Shown one piece after another: positions 57,699 to 64,000 of a DNA stretch of 64,000 nucleotides (within the stretch, counting starts at the first letter, position 1; each line of letters begins with the position of its first letter). A program made the position numbers and the translations under genes. The notes under the pieces are model-generated. The model did not search any database. It had not been told where the DNA came from and saw only the letters and a program-made list of their open reading frames with translations. Source of the stretch: Candidatus Methanoperedens sp. (GTDB lineage Archaea > Halobacteriota > Methanosarcinia > Methanosarcinales > Methanoperedenaceae); contig JAPMTY010000007.1 in assembly GCA_026552835.1 (NCBI GenBank), positions 19,074 through 83,073 on the forward strand. Direction: 5' to 3'.

Positions 57699-58309
57699 GC
57701 TAGCCTCGCAAACATAGCCGCATTACCCTTACAATAATCTAGTAACTTGGAAAACCAAGCATTGCTTTTAATTTTGAACATAATCGGCTGAGGAGTGCAA
57801 CCATTCGGGGCTTTACAAACAACTCCCTCAAAAGTCATTCCTTCGAGCTTACCTTCGAGCACGCTATCAGTAAAATCATGGGTAGGATTTCCACGATAGA
57901 GCAACTTCGCAATGTCCAGATGGCCAAACAGCTTTAGATAGTCTGCTGGATACAGAATGCCCTTGCGCAACGGTGCTACATCAAACATCGTAACGGTATG
58001 CTGTTCTTTCTGATGCGTTCCAGCAAATGAATTCGGTCCATGAAACTCGAAGAAGACCGTAGCCTCATCGTAGCGTTCCTTGGTGAAAATTCGAGAAAGC
58101 TCTTCCTCATACTTTTCACGAATGAGTTCTGGAGCCTCAGTCAAGAATGGTTGTTCATCGGAAATCAACTGATTCCTGGAACCAAACTTATAGAAGCCAG
58201 TCTTGCCCTTACGCTTCCATTCGGCGCGAATATTCGACCCATCCAACTTATCGAAAGCGTAGATCTGGGTGTGAATAACATTTTTTGAAACTGAAGGGTA
58301 CGATTTCAT
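57695..58309 (-). CDS. Second RNA ligase (compact nucleotidyltransferase)
   Basis: Predicted 204 residues. FDKLDGSNIRAE near residue 19 is the KxxG adenylylation motif, FFEFHGPNSFAG near residue 86 is motif III-like, FEGVVCKAP near residue 161 is motif IV and FKIKSNAW near residue 175 is motif V. No additional C-terminal domain, so it is a minimal ligase. Located beside an ATP-grasp enzyme, which suggests a combined pathway. Confidence 0.78.
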   Translation of the reverse strand: MKSYPSVSKNVIHTQIYAFDKLDGSNIRAEWKRKGKTGFYKFGSRNQLISDEQPFLTEAPELIREKYEEELSRIFTKERYDEATVFFEFHGPNSFAGTHQKEQHTVTMFDVAPLRKGILYPADYLKLFGHLDIAKLLYRGNPTHDFTDSVLEGKLEGMTFEGVVCKAPNGCTPQPIMFKIKSNAWFSKLLDYCKGNAAMFARLA

Positions 58310-58310
58310 A

Positions 58311-59129
58311 CTACCTAGTCTCTACAAACTTACTCACTTCGTCAACTATTTTCTTCACGTCACAGCTATAGAAGCCAGACGCATTAAAACAATTGAATTC
58401 AATGACCCTATAGAGCTTTTCCACGCCTGTCCTGTTCTCGTTCCAGCAGGCGCACACGTCCATGACAAAAACATCGTCTGGACGCCAACGGCTGGCCACC
58501 TTTTCGGCAAAATTGATGGCCTGCCAAGGCACTTCTTTGTTTTGTTTGATCAAAGTCTTCAATTTGTAGGACGAGGACGCGATCACCTTATCCTTGATCA
58601 TGAACATCCTGTATTCCCAACCAAAATCCTTCTTGGGACTCAAAACGACTGGGACGTTCGTGTCAAACGTAAATCCACCAGCCGAAACCTCGTTGTAGAA
58701 CTTCTCGATCTCAGCACCGTCCACGAAAGTACCAGAGAAGTCCTTGAGATCATTGTCAGGCTTCATGAAAACGTTTCCCTGGATATTCGCCTTGATGGCG
58801 TCCTTGAGGGGCATAATCTGAGCGTCATGATTCAAGACCAAATCACCAAGTTCCCTGATCCAAGTGGAAGTTCTAAGGTTCTCATGATTGAAAAAGAAAC
58901 CGCGCTTATCCAAATTGGACTTGGCGATCAGCTTAATCATCGAGGTAGATCCGTAAGGAATGAACTTGCCTTCTGGCGCCTGGAAGTCAGGCGGAAAGCC
59001 GAACTCGATCGAGTCAGAGAATGGGATGATCTTGAGCCCGATGAAATTGTGGCCCAGAAGCTTTGTGACAACTTCCAACTCACTGAGGAGTTGGTCTTTG
59101 ATCAGGTTGTTTTGAACAAGCCAGTTCAT
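58311..59129 (-). CDS. ATP-grasp enzyme (R2K-clade-like)
   Basis: Predicted 272 residues from ATG at 59129, with GAAGAGGGTCAA upstream. C-terminal half has the ATP-grasp pattern: EYRMFMIKDKVIASS near residue 187, VFVMDVCACWNENR near residue 226 and VIEFNCFNASGFY near residue 248, with Asp, Glu and Asn metal ligands. Similarity is to the divergent R2K clade found in phages, predicted to ligate amino acids or modify proteins. Substrate unknown. One-base gap from the RNA ligase stop. Confidence 0.65.
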   Translation of the reverse strand: MNWLVQNNLIKDQLLSELEVVTKLLGHNFIGLKIIPFSDSIEFGFPPDFQAPEGKFIPYGSTSMIKLIAKSNLDKRGFFFNHENLRTSTWIRELGDLVLNHDAQIMPLKDAIKANIQGNVFMKPDNDLKDFSGTFVDGAEIEKFYNEVSAGGFTFDTNVPVVLSPKKDFGWEYRMFMIKDKVIASSSYKLKTLIKQNKEVPWQAINFAEKVASRWRPDDVFVMDVCACWNENRTGVEKLYRVIEFNCFNASGFYSCDVKKIVDEVSKFVETR

Positions 59130-59470
59130 TTGACCCTCTTCCACTTGTAATCGTAACCATCACGAACCTTCTCGAAAAGGCCAAGCTCAAAACTCTTCAT
59201 TTGAAGAATGATCTCAAGGGCCTTATGGGAGTCGTAATGAAATTGCATGATCTCTCGAACCTGTTCATCGTACTTATTGTCATCGTCAGATAGCTCGACA
59301 CCAAGAATCTTTGCTACGTCAGGCGGGACATAGGAATTTCCATAGGGGCGCTTGCAATCCACTGCTGGAGCGCCAGTTTCACAATCAGAGTACTCCCAAT
59401 ACATGTTTTGTAGCAATTTGATATGCTCTTCTTTCAACTGGAATTGATTATCCACGATAGTACTCCCCAA
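59126..59470 (-). CDS. Hypothetical protein
   Basis: Predicted 114 residues. Contains CETGAPAVDCKRPYGNS near residue 33, LGVELSDDDNKYDEQ near residue 64 and a helical C-terminus. The middle pattern recalls small phage accessory proteins but no family is assigned. Overlaps ATP-grasp by 4 bases. Confidence 0.45.
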   Translation of the reverse strand: MGSTIVDNQFQLKEEHIKLLQNMYWEYSDCETGAPAVDCKRPYGNSYVPPDVAKILGVELSDDDNKYDEQVREIMQFHYDSHKALEIILQMKSFELGLFEKVRDGYDYKWKRVK

Positions 59471-59807
59471 GTCCTACAAAATACATATGGCATTTTTGAG
59501 AGCAGAAAGCATAATTGCTTTCAAAACTTGCCTCCGCTTCCTTCATTTCCTTGCCGCACTCAGCGCAATAGACGATTCCATTGAACTCGACGTATTCGCC
59601 CTTGCCCTTGGAAGGAAACTGTCTGACAGTCGGATCGATTATCTTGCCGTCTTTGTCCTCAACCCACCAATGAGCTTGCTCACCCCAGGAAGGGCATAGA
59701 TAGTGCCCGCGCACCAGCCTGAGTTCGGGATTCTCCTTGACGAGCGCTTCGCTCATCTCTTTGCATTTACCGCGATACTTGATGTAGTCACTTTCCTCTG
59801 TACTCAT
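59448..59807 (-). CDS. Hypothetical protein with zinc-like cysteines
   Basis: Predicted 119 residues from ATG at 59807 (ATGA overlap). The N-terminal part has LCPSWGEQAHWWVEDKDGKI and DPTVRQFPSKG, a pattern shared by small phage proteins with a possible papain/transglutaminase-like fold (Cys...His...Asp order). The C-terminal part has CAECGKE and CSQKC, a treble-clef or zinc-ribbon set. Function unknown. Confidence 0.5.
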   Translation of the reverse strand: MSTEESDYIKYRGKCKEMSEALVKENPELRLVRGHYLCPSWGEQAHWWVEDKDGKIIDPTVRQFPSKGKGEYVEFNGIVYCAECGKEMKEAEASFESNYAFCSQKCHMYFVGLGEYYRG

Positions 59808-60109
59808 AGCTTCTCCCCGCAATGTGGACAAAACTGGTAGGCCTTCGCGGTCTCGGGCTCGTCTCTCAACACATCGTCAGGCGTCGGAACCGTATCGAAC
59901 CGACCACGATAGTAGTTGCACGGCCACCAGCCATCGTCGCTTTCTTCGTACTCGTAAACGATCGAAAAGTTATAGAGACAAGAGTCGCCAAAAATAGCGA
60001 AAAGCTTGCTCTCAACCTCATCGTTTGGCCTAGGAATGGTGAGGCCACGCTTGGAAAGCTCGAACTCCGCATCTTCTCTGGTAATGCACATTGTCGTGTA
60101 GGGACTCAT
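59804..60109 (-). CDS. Hypothetical protein with C-terminal zinc motif
   Basis: Predicted 101 residues from ATG at 60109 (ATGA overlap). Acidic, with YEYEESDDGWWPCNYYRG near residue 54 and a C-terminal FCPHCGEKL zinc ribbon half-site. Unassigned. Same translational chain as the neighbouring small genes. Confidence 0.45.
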   Translation of the reverse strand: MSPYTTMCITREDAEFELSKRGLTIPRPNDEVESKLFAIFGDSCLYNFSIVYEYEESDDGWWPCNYYRGRFDTVPTPDDVLRDEPETAKAYQFCPHCGEKL

Positions 60110-60597
60110 ACTTTCCTTTCTCCGCAAACCATGCGAACAACGTAATCGTCGAGCTGCCTGACGTTCACTTCCCAGGGAGTAAAGTATTGAACCTTACCAG
60201 TCAACACTTTCACGTACTCGTACACGCGCTCGTTCACATTGTATCTAAGCCTGAATTCCTCGTTATCGTAGAAGATTTTCTTTCCTTCAAAACGAATTTT
60301 CTTGCCCATAATATCCTTTGCGTGGTGGAACTCATGAGCAATGAAAGACACCAAATCCTCTTCCTTGATGGTTTTCCTATTCAGGAACTTCTTCGAGATC
60401 TCCAGATTGATGACAAAAAAGATCGAATCAACATCTCGATTCTCAGTCACCAAGGTTTGAAGACCCTCGTGCAGAAGCGTCTTGGTGGACGAATATCCTT
60501 TCGGAAAAGTCAGATTCACATGCAGGCCATTCCTATAAGGGAAAACAATATCTCTGACTTTCCTAACCAACTTGATTGCCTCAAATTCGGTGATCAT
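60106..60597 (-). CDS. Small HExxH metalloprotease-like protein
   Basis: Predicted 163 residues. FIAHEFHHAKD near residue 85 is an HExxH zinc site with an additional His. Downstream TPWEVNVRQLDDYV near residue 140 provides a possible third ligand Glu, as in SprT-like or minigluzincin folds. No signal peptide, so it would act in the cytoplasm. Substrate unknown. Confidence 0.55.
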   Translation of the reverse strand: MITEFEAIKLVRKVRDIVFPYRNGLHVNLTFPKGYSSTKTLLHEGLQTLVTENRDVDSIFFVINLEISKKFLNRKTIKEEDLVSFIAHEFHHAKDIMGKKIRFEGKKIFYDNEEFRLRYNVNERVYEYVKVLTGKVQYFTPWEVNVRQLDDYVVRMVCGERKV

Positions 60598-60602
60598 ACG
60601 AC

Positions 60603-60722
60603 CTACCTATCCAAAAGAGCGAGCGTACAGAAGAAGCAGGCAAAGCCATAGACTTCTGCATTGTACTTGAGAGAAAGATAGGCGAATCCAACCGCCGCGC
60701 CAGCCAAAGCTAAGCTCTTCAT
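60603..60722 (-). CDS. Tiny membrane peptide
   Basis: Predicted 39 residues, starting with ATG overlapping the upstream stop (ATGA). Nearly all hydrophobic (LALAGAAVGFAYLSL, then YGFACFFCTLALL), one or two membrane passes. No family. Confidence 0.4.
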   Translation of the reverse strand: MKSLALAGAAVGFAYLSLKYNAEVYGFACFFCTLALLDR

Positions 60723-61102
60723 GTCGTCAACTCCCTGATGGTCTTCAAGAACTCTTTCACTTTCTTCAGCTGCGCGACCTCTCGTTTGAGTTCATAATTT
60801 TGATTTTCGAGCTTTTCAACCTGCTGACCGTACTCAGCCGCCAAGGCAGAAACGCGCTGAAGCTCTTTGTAAACGTCTTCGATTGAGGCGTTTCCAGCTT
60901 GAGGAAAGTATTTCTCGTATGGGGCATTAATAATATTCAGTTCGTGATCATCGTGCCAATCACCGCAATCGGTTTCCTGGACCTCACGAACGCTCAGGAA
61001 TTCAGGATAGCGGTTGTTCTGCATCAAATTTTTTACATTAGACTTATCAGGACAATCGCCGTTCAGATTGAGCACATAAGCCACAACACGGTAGAGCTTC
61101 AT
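60719..61102 (-). CDS. Hypothetical protein with C-terminal coiled coil
   Basis: Predicted 127 residues. N-terminal 50 residues alpha/beta, residues about 72-120 a charged coiled coil (LAAEYGQQVEKLENQNYELK). It overlaps the tiny membrane peptide by 4 bases. No family. Confidence 0.45.
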   Translation of the reverse strand: MKLYRVVAYVLNLNGDCPDKSNVKNLMQNNRYPEFLSVREVQETDCGDWHDDHELNIINAPYEKYFPQAGNASIEDVYKELQRVSALAAEYGQQVEKLENQNYELKREVAQLKKVKEFLKTIRELTT

Positions 61103-61104
61103 GG

Positions 61105-61353
61105 CTAGTCCTTAGCTCCAAAGCCATCAGAGTAGAGCATTCGGCTGTTGGCTGGGAAAATCTTGTAGTAGTCGATATCGCCGTAGTTGGTGTTCTTAGT
61201 GCCCTTGCAGGTCTTTTCGGACAGAATATCTTCAGCCTTAGACCTGGGAACAGCGCCTGAAACGTCGATCCACTGATTGTCGAACCCGTCGTACAGGCGG
61301 ACCACGAAAAGCTCTTCTTTCTTTTTGGTCTTGGTGGTCTTTTTCTTAGCCAT
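61105..61353 (-). CDS. Small basic-start protein
   Basis: Predicted 82 residues from ATG at 61353 with a GGAGG-like site; the longer frame is rejected. N-terminal AKKKTTKTKKKEE, then a beta-like domain (FVVRLYDGFDNQWIDVSG) that looks conserved in phage small proteins. Function unknown. Confidence 0.5.
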   Translation of the reverse strand: MAKKKTTKTKKKEELFVVRLYDGFDNQWIDVSGAVPRSKAEDILSEKTCKGTKNTNYGDIDYYKIFPANSRMLYSDGFGAKD

Positions 61354-61401
61354 AAATACCTCCAATTCCAGTCTAGACCGTCTGAGTATAGAGATCAACA
61401 A

Positions 61402-61794
61402 CTATTCGCAGGGATGATGACCAAAATCGTAGAAGTAGCGATTGCGTTTTTTGAATTTGTTCTTGACCCAAAAGCCCCATTGACGAGACTCGCGGCCAGT
61501 AATCAGGAAGGTCCAGCAGCCGCCTGGGGCGACTTCTACAGTGTGTCGGTGCTCAGCTCGGAAATAGTCAATAGATCCAGGTCGTCGTCTCTTACTGCCC
61601 AAAGGAGACCGATCAACATAGCTGCCACGAAGCACAAGACTAATATACCACCAAGGATGGTCGTGAAAGTTTCTCTGGTCGTCGGATGATAGCCAGTGAT
61701 GAAGTCGGATCGAGAACGGCCCGAAGTCGATGTACCAGCGTTTGATGTACGGACATTCTGGTTTTCCAAGCAGCTCACCCCATCCGATCTTCAC
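61402..61794 (-). CDS. Cupin-fold protein
   Basis: Predicted 130 residues. FHDHPWWYISLVLRGSY near residue 43 and HRHTVEVAPGGCW near residue 82 give the His pairs and Gly turns of a cupin barrel, consistent with metal binding. Such proteins occur widely in environmental phages without known function; possible sugar epimerase or dioxygenase-like activity cannot be assigned. Overlaps 61791 by 4 bases. Confidence 0.6.
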   Translation of the reverse strand: MKIGWGELLGKPECPYIKRWYIDFGPFSIRLHHWLSSDDQRNFHDHPWWYISLVLRGSYVDRSPLGSKRRRPGSIDYFRAEHRHTVEVAPGGCWTFLITGRESRQWGFWVKNKFKKRNRYFYDFGHHPCE

Positions 61795-62075
61795 GACACG
61801 GGGCCAGGCTTAAGGTACGTGTCACAGTAAAGCTGGAGCTTATCCTGACATTCTTCCTTGGTATCGTAGGGGCCGTACTCGTCGCACTGGACTTCATCCC
61901 AGAAGAACCACTTGCCATCGGCGTGCTGATGGACGTTTTCGCCGCAGACGCCCATCGGTTCTGGATCGCAGTGCTTTGCGCAGCTTACGGATGCGGCAGA
62001 GGTCTTGTTTCGTTCTGTCGCCTCTTCGCAGGTCGGACAGGTTTCAGGCTGGACTGGTTCTTGTGGCATTCCCAT
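61791..62075 (-). CDS. Cysteine-rich hypothetical protein
   Basis: Predicted 94 residues from ATG at 62075 with an AAAGGGAAACGT ribosome site; the longer frame enters the tRNA-like element and is rejected. Ten or so residues are Cys (CPTCEE, CAKHCD, CDTYL) with His and Asp, probably binding zinc or forming disulfides. Unassigned. Confidence 0.5.
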   Translation of the reverse strand: MGMPQEPVQPETCPTCEEATERNKTSAASVSCAKHCDPEPMGVCGENVHQHADGKWFFWDEVQCDEYGPYDTKEECQDKLQLYCDTYLKPGPVS

Positions 62076-62092
62076 ACGTTTCCCTTTCAAAA

Positions 62093-62242
62093 TGGTCGGA
62101 GCGGAATGGAGTCGAACCACCGACCTCCCAGGCTGCTCTTGCAAGATGCATCACCTGGTTGCTCTACCACCCTTGCGGGCGTCGTTTATCCCTAGTTTCG
62201 TGTACTTAGTCCCTAGGTTAGCGCCTTCTGAGCTACGCTCCG
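62093..62242 (-). tRNA. Oversized tRNA-like gene with structured D-loop insertion
   Basis: Acceptor CGGAGCG (62242-62236) pairs perfectly with CGCTCCG (62103-62097), followed by A and encoded CCA. T8-A9 and D-stem GCTC (62233-62230)/GAGC (62164-62161) are correct, and GGTTCGACTCC gives a standard T-loop. The D-loop is 65 instead of about 8 bases and contains CCTAG/CTAGG and a 5-bp CGCCC-GCAA-GGGTG hairpin with GNRA loop. The anticodon stem CCAGG/CCTGG (62158-62154/62132-62128) encloses 21 bases instead of 7. One extra base separates T-stem and acceptor. A promoter is placed for initiation at its 5' end. Decoding function is doubtful. Confidence 0.5.
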
Positions 62243-62248
62243 AATATA

Positions 62249-62277
62249 ACTATGGCACTCGAACGAAGGAGTGTCAA
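62249..62277 (-). promoter_or_regulatory. Sigma70 promoter for the tRNA-like gene
   Basis: On the minus strand TTGACA (62277-62272), 17-base spacer, CATAGT (62254-62249). Six bases separate the -10 box from base 62242, the tRNA-like 5' end, so the start of transcription would coincide with the 5' end of the acceptor stem. Confidence 0.6.
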
Positions 62278-62292
62278 GCATATGGTTAAAAC

Positions 62293-62304
62293 ATACGATC
62301 GTAT
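62293..62304. promoter_or_regulatory. 12-base palindrome upstream of the tRNA-like promoter
   Basis: ATACGATCGTAT is a perfect palindrome, and a partial copy (CATACGAT) recurs at 62312-62319. It lies 15 bases upstream of the -35 box of the tRNA-like gene, suitable for an activator or repressor. No regulator is identified. Confidence 0.3.
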
Positions 62305-62319
62305 ATATAGACCATACGA

Positions 62320-62664
62320 TTAGTTGGACCAGGAAATGATCATTTCGGCAGGATTGGTCAGGCCACGAGTGTTAGGCGTGAGGAAGAATTCTTCAAAGAA
62401 GGGGCCAAACAGCTGGGCGGGCTGGACGAAGGTATCCGTAGGAAAGTTGACATCGTAGCCTAGGCCACGAAAGTAATCGGACAAGTATTGGAGGTCACAA
62501 TGGAGCAGGGTAGTCAGGTTGACCCTGAAAAGCCCCTGGGCTACGGCGTTGTCGATTGCGTCGCCAGCTGCGTCAATGAAGGCGGCGTTGGCCGCATTGG
62601 TGAGGGCGGTGAGGTCCGTGTTGGTGTCTGTATTTGCCTGGGCTCTGGAAGGAGGTGTTGCCAT
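62320..62664 (-). CDS. Hypothetical protein
   Basis: Predicted 114 residues from ATG at 62664 (a second ATG at 62670 would add two residues) with a GGAGG site at a short distance. Ala/Asn/Asp-rich helical N-terminus (DLTALTNAANAAFIDAAGDA), then an aromatic segment. No family. It is the gene upstream of the tRNA-like element. Confidence 0.5.
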   Translation of the reverse strand: MATPPSRAQANTDTNTDLTALTNAANAAFIDAAGDAIDNAVAQGLFRVNLTTLLHCDLQYLSDYFRGLGYDVNFPTDTFVQPAQLFGPFFEEFFLTPNTRGLTNPAEMIISWSN

Positions 62665-62691
62665 ATTCAAAAGATTGGATAATAAGCATCA

Positions 62692-62725
62692 CAATGTCCA
62701 AAACATTGCATTTTTGAGCATTATA
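62692..62725 (-). promoter_or_regulatory. TATAAT -10 box and operator-like inverted repeat
   Basis: On the minus strand TATAAT (62725-62720) is followed by CAATGT-N5-ACATTG, an inverted repeat at 62708-62692, between it and the 62664 start. The -35 region is poor. The repeat overlaps the likely transcription start and could be an operator, perhaps for the XRE-containing protein encoded next door. Confidence 0.35.
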
Positions 62726-62751
62726 CTGCCTATTAAAGAGAGGAAAACGTC

Positions 62752-63249
62752 CTATAGGGGTAATCTGGCCTGAAGACCTAGCTTATGTAAAATCTTCAAA
62801 ACGATTCCAAGTTCGGAATTGAGTCCCTTACCTTCTTCAATTTTAGCCAATGTTGCCCTGCTTATTCCAAGCGCCTTCGCGAGATCAAAAGCTCGAATAT
62901 CCTGGCTGCTTCTTGCATCCCTAATTTGTCTACCTAAGTATTTAAGATCTTTTTCAAACGAGGGGGCATCCGACGCTTTCACAGTCGTGTAATTCTCACG
63001 AATGTTGGTTAAATGTTCATATTTGGCTATTTCAGCCTTTTCTAGGGCGAGAGCGACATCCTCCGAATCACAAATGTGAAGGATTTCAACGGAATATATT
63101 AGGCCTTCCGCCTTAAGCTTATTAACAATGTCACGCCATCTTTCAGATCGATCACGACGCTCATACGCTCTGTCTTGAGTGCCCTTACCGATGTAAAAGG
63201 GTTCTTTGGTTACTGGATGTTTGTGAGCGTAAACGTAGAATTGTTTCAT
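62752..63249 (-). CDS. GIY-YIG nuclease fused to XRE helix-turn-helix
   Basis: Predicted 165 residues. Residues 1-90: FYVYAHKHP and PFYIGKGTQDRAYERR, the GIY-YIG strands and the catalytic Tyr/Arg region, ending with a Glu in ALEKAEIAKYEH. Residues about 105-160: GRQIRDARSSQDIRAFDLAK and LGISRATLAKIEEG, a complete XRE helix-turn-helix. A nuclease-plus-repressor architecture could bind its own promoter, or target the nuclease to operator-like sites. A promoter lies immediately upstream. Confidence 0.78.
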   Translation of the reverse strand: MKQFYVYAHKHPVTKEPFYIGKGTQDRAYERRDRSERWRDIVNKLKAEGLIYSVEILHICDSEDVALALEKAEIAKYEHLTNIRENYTTVKASDAPSFEKDLKYLGRQIRDARSSQDIRAFDLAKALGISRATLAKIEEGKGLNSELGIVLKILHKLGLQARLPL

Positions 63250-63256
63250 GCGTCTA

Positions 63257-63285
63257 AGATTACTTCATGCTCATTTAAATGACAA
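63257..63285 (-). promoter_or_regulatory. Sigma70-type promoter for the GIY-YIG/XRE gene
   Basis: TTGTCA (63285-63280) and TAATCT (63262-63257) with a 17-base spacer. The ATG at 63249 is only 7 bases beyond the -10 box and has no ribosome site, suggesting a leaderless transcript, as used by some phage repressors. Confidence 0.5.
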
Positions 63286-63306
63286 AACATTTATAGTGAA
63301 CATTTG

Positions 63307-63325
63307 GGGCCGCCGCAGGCGGCCC
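63307..63325 (-). terminator. GC-rich hairpin, probable terminator
   Basis: GGGCCGCC and GGCGGCCC (8 bp) flank a 3-base loop. It lies 48 bases after the end of the 63373 gene and upstream of the GIY-YIG/XRE promoter, where transcript separation is expected. There is no U tract, so termination efficiency is uncertain. Confidence 0.5.
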
Positions 63326-63372
63326 ATAAGGGGTACAAAGACTTTTCAATAAGAGATGGAAAGGATTGGGTA

Positions 63373-63768
63373 TTAGAGAGGGCCGTATTTATGCTCGAAA
63401 GCTTTGATCTCAGATTCGAGACGCTTTACCTTTTTACTAAGGATGTCACGGGCTTCCTTGACGGTGTTGTAGGCATGACGGACTTCCCCATGCTTTATGG
63501 TCAACTTAGCCAACTCGTCACGAAGGCGTGTAATCTCCGCCTTCCCATCACCCTCATTCTTGGGTACAAGGCGACGGAAGTCCTCTAGATCCAGCTCCTC
63601 GAAATACCCCTCGATTTTCCAGGGACACTCTTCACATTCGATGCGGTCGTCTATCCCGCAGCAATCAGGGTCGTAACAGGGGCTCCACGTGATCGAGAGC
63701 CCACCTGCGCACTTGGGACATTCGGCAAACTCGACCATCAACTCAACCGCTTGACGGAGCCTATTCAT
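63373..63768 (-). CDS. Zinc-ribbon protein with C-terminal coiled coil
   Basis: Predicted 131 residues from ATG at 63768; the frame upstream is not used. Four or more Cys (CPKCAGG, CYDPDCCG, CEECPW) within residues 15-50 suggest one or two zinc sites; residues about 75-130 form a charged coiled coil. Similar in layout to the 4772 protein in reverse order. Unassigned. Confidence 0.5.
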   Translation of the reverse strand: MNRLRQAVELMVEFAECPKCAGGLSITWSPCYDPDCCGIDDRIECEECPWKIEGYFEELDLEDFRRLVPKNEGDGKAEITRLRDELAKLTIKHGEVRHAYNTVKEARDILSKKVKRLESEIKAFEHKYGPL

Positions 63769-63770
63769 TG

Positions 63771-63926
63771 CTAGTCCCTTGGGGCGTCGCCAGTGCAGAT
63801 GGCGATGATTTGCAGGCCAGCCACGAATCCAGGCAGAATAGCGGCTGGATTCTCTCGAAGGGCCAAGATGAACGTGAGGATCAGGAAAAAGGCCAGGGAC
63901 AACTGGTAGGCGGATTTGTAACTCAT
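63771..63926 (-). CDS. Small two-pass membrane protein
   Basis: Predicted 51 residues, two hydrophobic segments (LSLAFFLILTFILAL and AAILPGFVAGLQIIAIC). Starts at ATG 63926 and ends 2 bases before the 63768 start. Its size and topology could fit a holin or small inner-membrane effector, without stronger evidence. Confidence 0.4.
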   Translation of the reverse strand: MSYKSAYQLSLAFFLILTFILALRENPAAILPGFVAGLQIIAICTGDAPRD

Positions 63927-64000
63927 GACTGAACCCTATCACACAGGGCCTGGGTTGCCAAGTAGGTATTGCGACGGATTGCGACAAAGTGACCCGATTA

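Noticed and set aside
62182..62195. TAGGGATAA on the minus strand, matching half of an I-SceI site
   Set aside because: Only nine bases match, likely chance.
62165..62229. Group I or II intron in the tRNA-like gene
   Set aside because: At 65 bases it is far shorter than known self-splicing introns, lies in the D-loop, and shows no P7/R-S core or domain V pattern.
62093..62242. tmRNA
   Set aside because: It has a D-stem and anticodon stem, no tag frame, and is about half the normal minimum length.
1..64000. CRISPR array, insertion sequence or integrase
   Set aside because: No regularly spaced direct repeats, no transposase or recombinase motifs, and no attachment-site duplication were seen by eye.

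Overview
The window looks like part of the genome of a large tailed bacteriophage with a contractile tail (myovirus type) that infects a Gram-negative bacterium. The support is a long run of baseplate and tail genes (tail fibre, baseplate J-like, gp25-like, spike, hub, tape measure), very tight gene packing with 1-20 base overlaps, many free-standing homing endonucleases, and several phage proteins carrying signal peptides, lipoboxes or outer-membrane barrel features. No integrase, capsid, terminase or DNA polymerase gene is visible here. The host cannot be named from the sequence alone.

Layout. Bases 1-27.6 kb hold the tail/baseplate module, read almost entirely on the minus strand: tail fibre (partial), fibre-like proteins, a very large baseplate J-like protein, a LysM-plus-gp25-like fusion, spike, hub and tape measure. 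Two plus-strand islands interrupt it (4.8-7.9 kb: transglycosylase and DnaQ-like exonuclease; 19.5-20.8 kb: a metzincin-like lipoprotein and a C39-like cysteine peptidase). A third plus-strand island (27.9-30.3 kb) carries small membrane proteins, a PagL-like outer-membrane protein, dUTPase and a lipoprotein.

From 30.3 to 63.9 kb nearly everything is on the minus strand. 30.3-33.5 kb has small proteins, an HNH endonuclease, an Rrf2-type regulator and a HAD phosphatase. 33.5-44.3 kb mixes nucleotide metabolism (GMP reductase, dCMP deaminase, ThyX, pyrophosphatase, class II ribonucleotide reductase), peptide deformylase, and an RNA-repair set (Rnl5-like RNA ligase, polynucleotide kinase-phosphatase, RlaP-like nucleotidyltransferase, SLOG protein). 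46.0-54.9 kb holds a macro-domain protein and then the most striking block: a complete ABC transporter (ATPase, permease, outer-membrane barrel, and a substrate-binding domain fused to an OmpA peptidoglycan-binding domain) next to a PspA-like membrane coiled-coil protein and four partner genes. 55-64 kb has a dual-specificity phosphatase, HNH genes, a second RNA ligase, an ATP-grasp enzyme, small metalloprotease and cupin proteins, and a GIY-YIG/XRE fusion.

Two intergenic gaps (31.29-31.43 and 62.09-62.24 kb) are filled by tRNA-like elements far longer than a normal tRNA. They have acceptor stems ending in encoded CCA but oversized loops; the second has a consensus promoter placed to start transcription at its 5' end. 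These, the transporter/OmpA/PspA block, and the concentration of envelope-acting and RNA-repair enzymes are the parts most worth follow-up. All functional calls are from reading motifs by eye; no database search was run.
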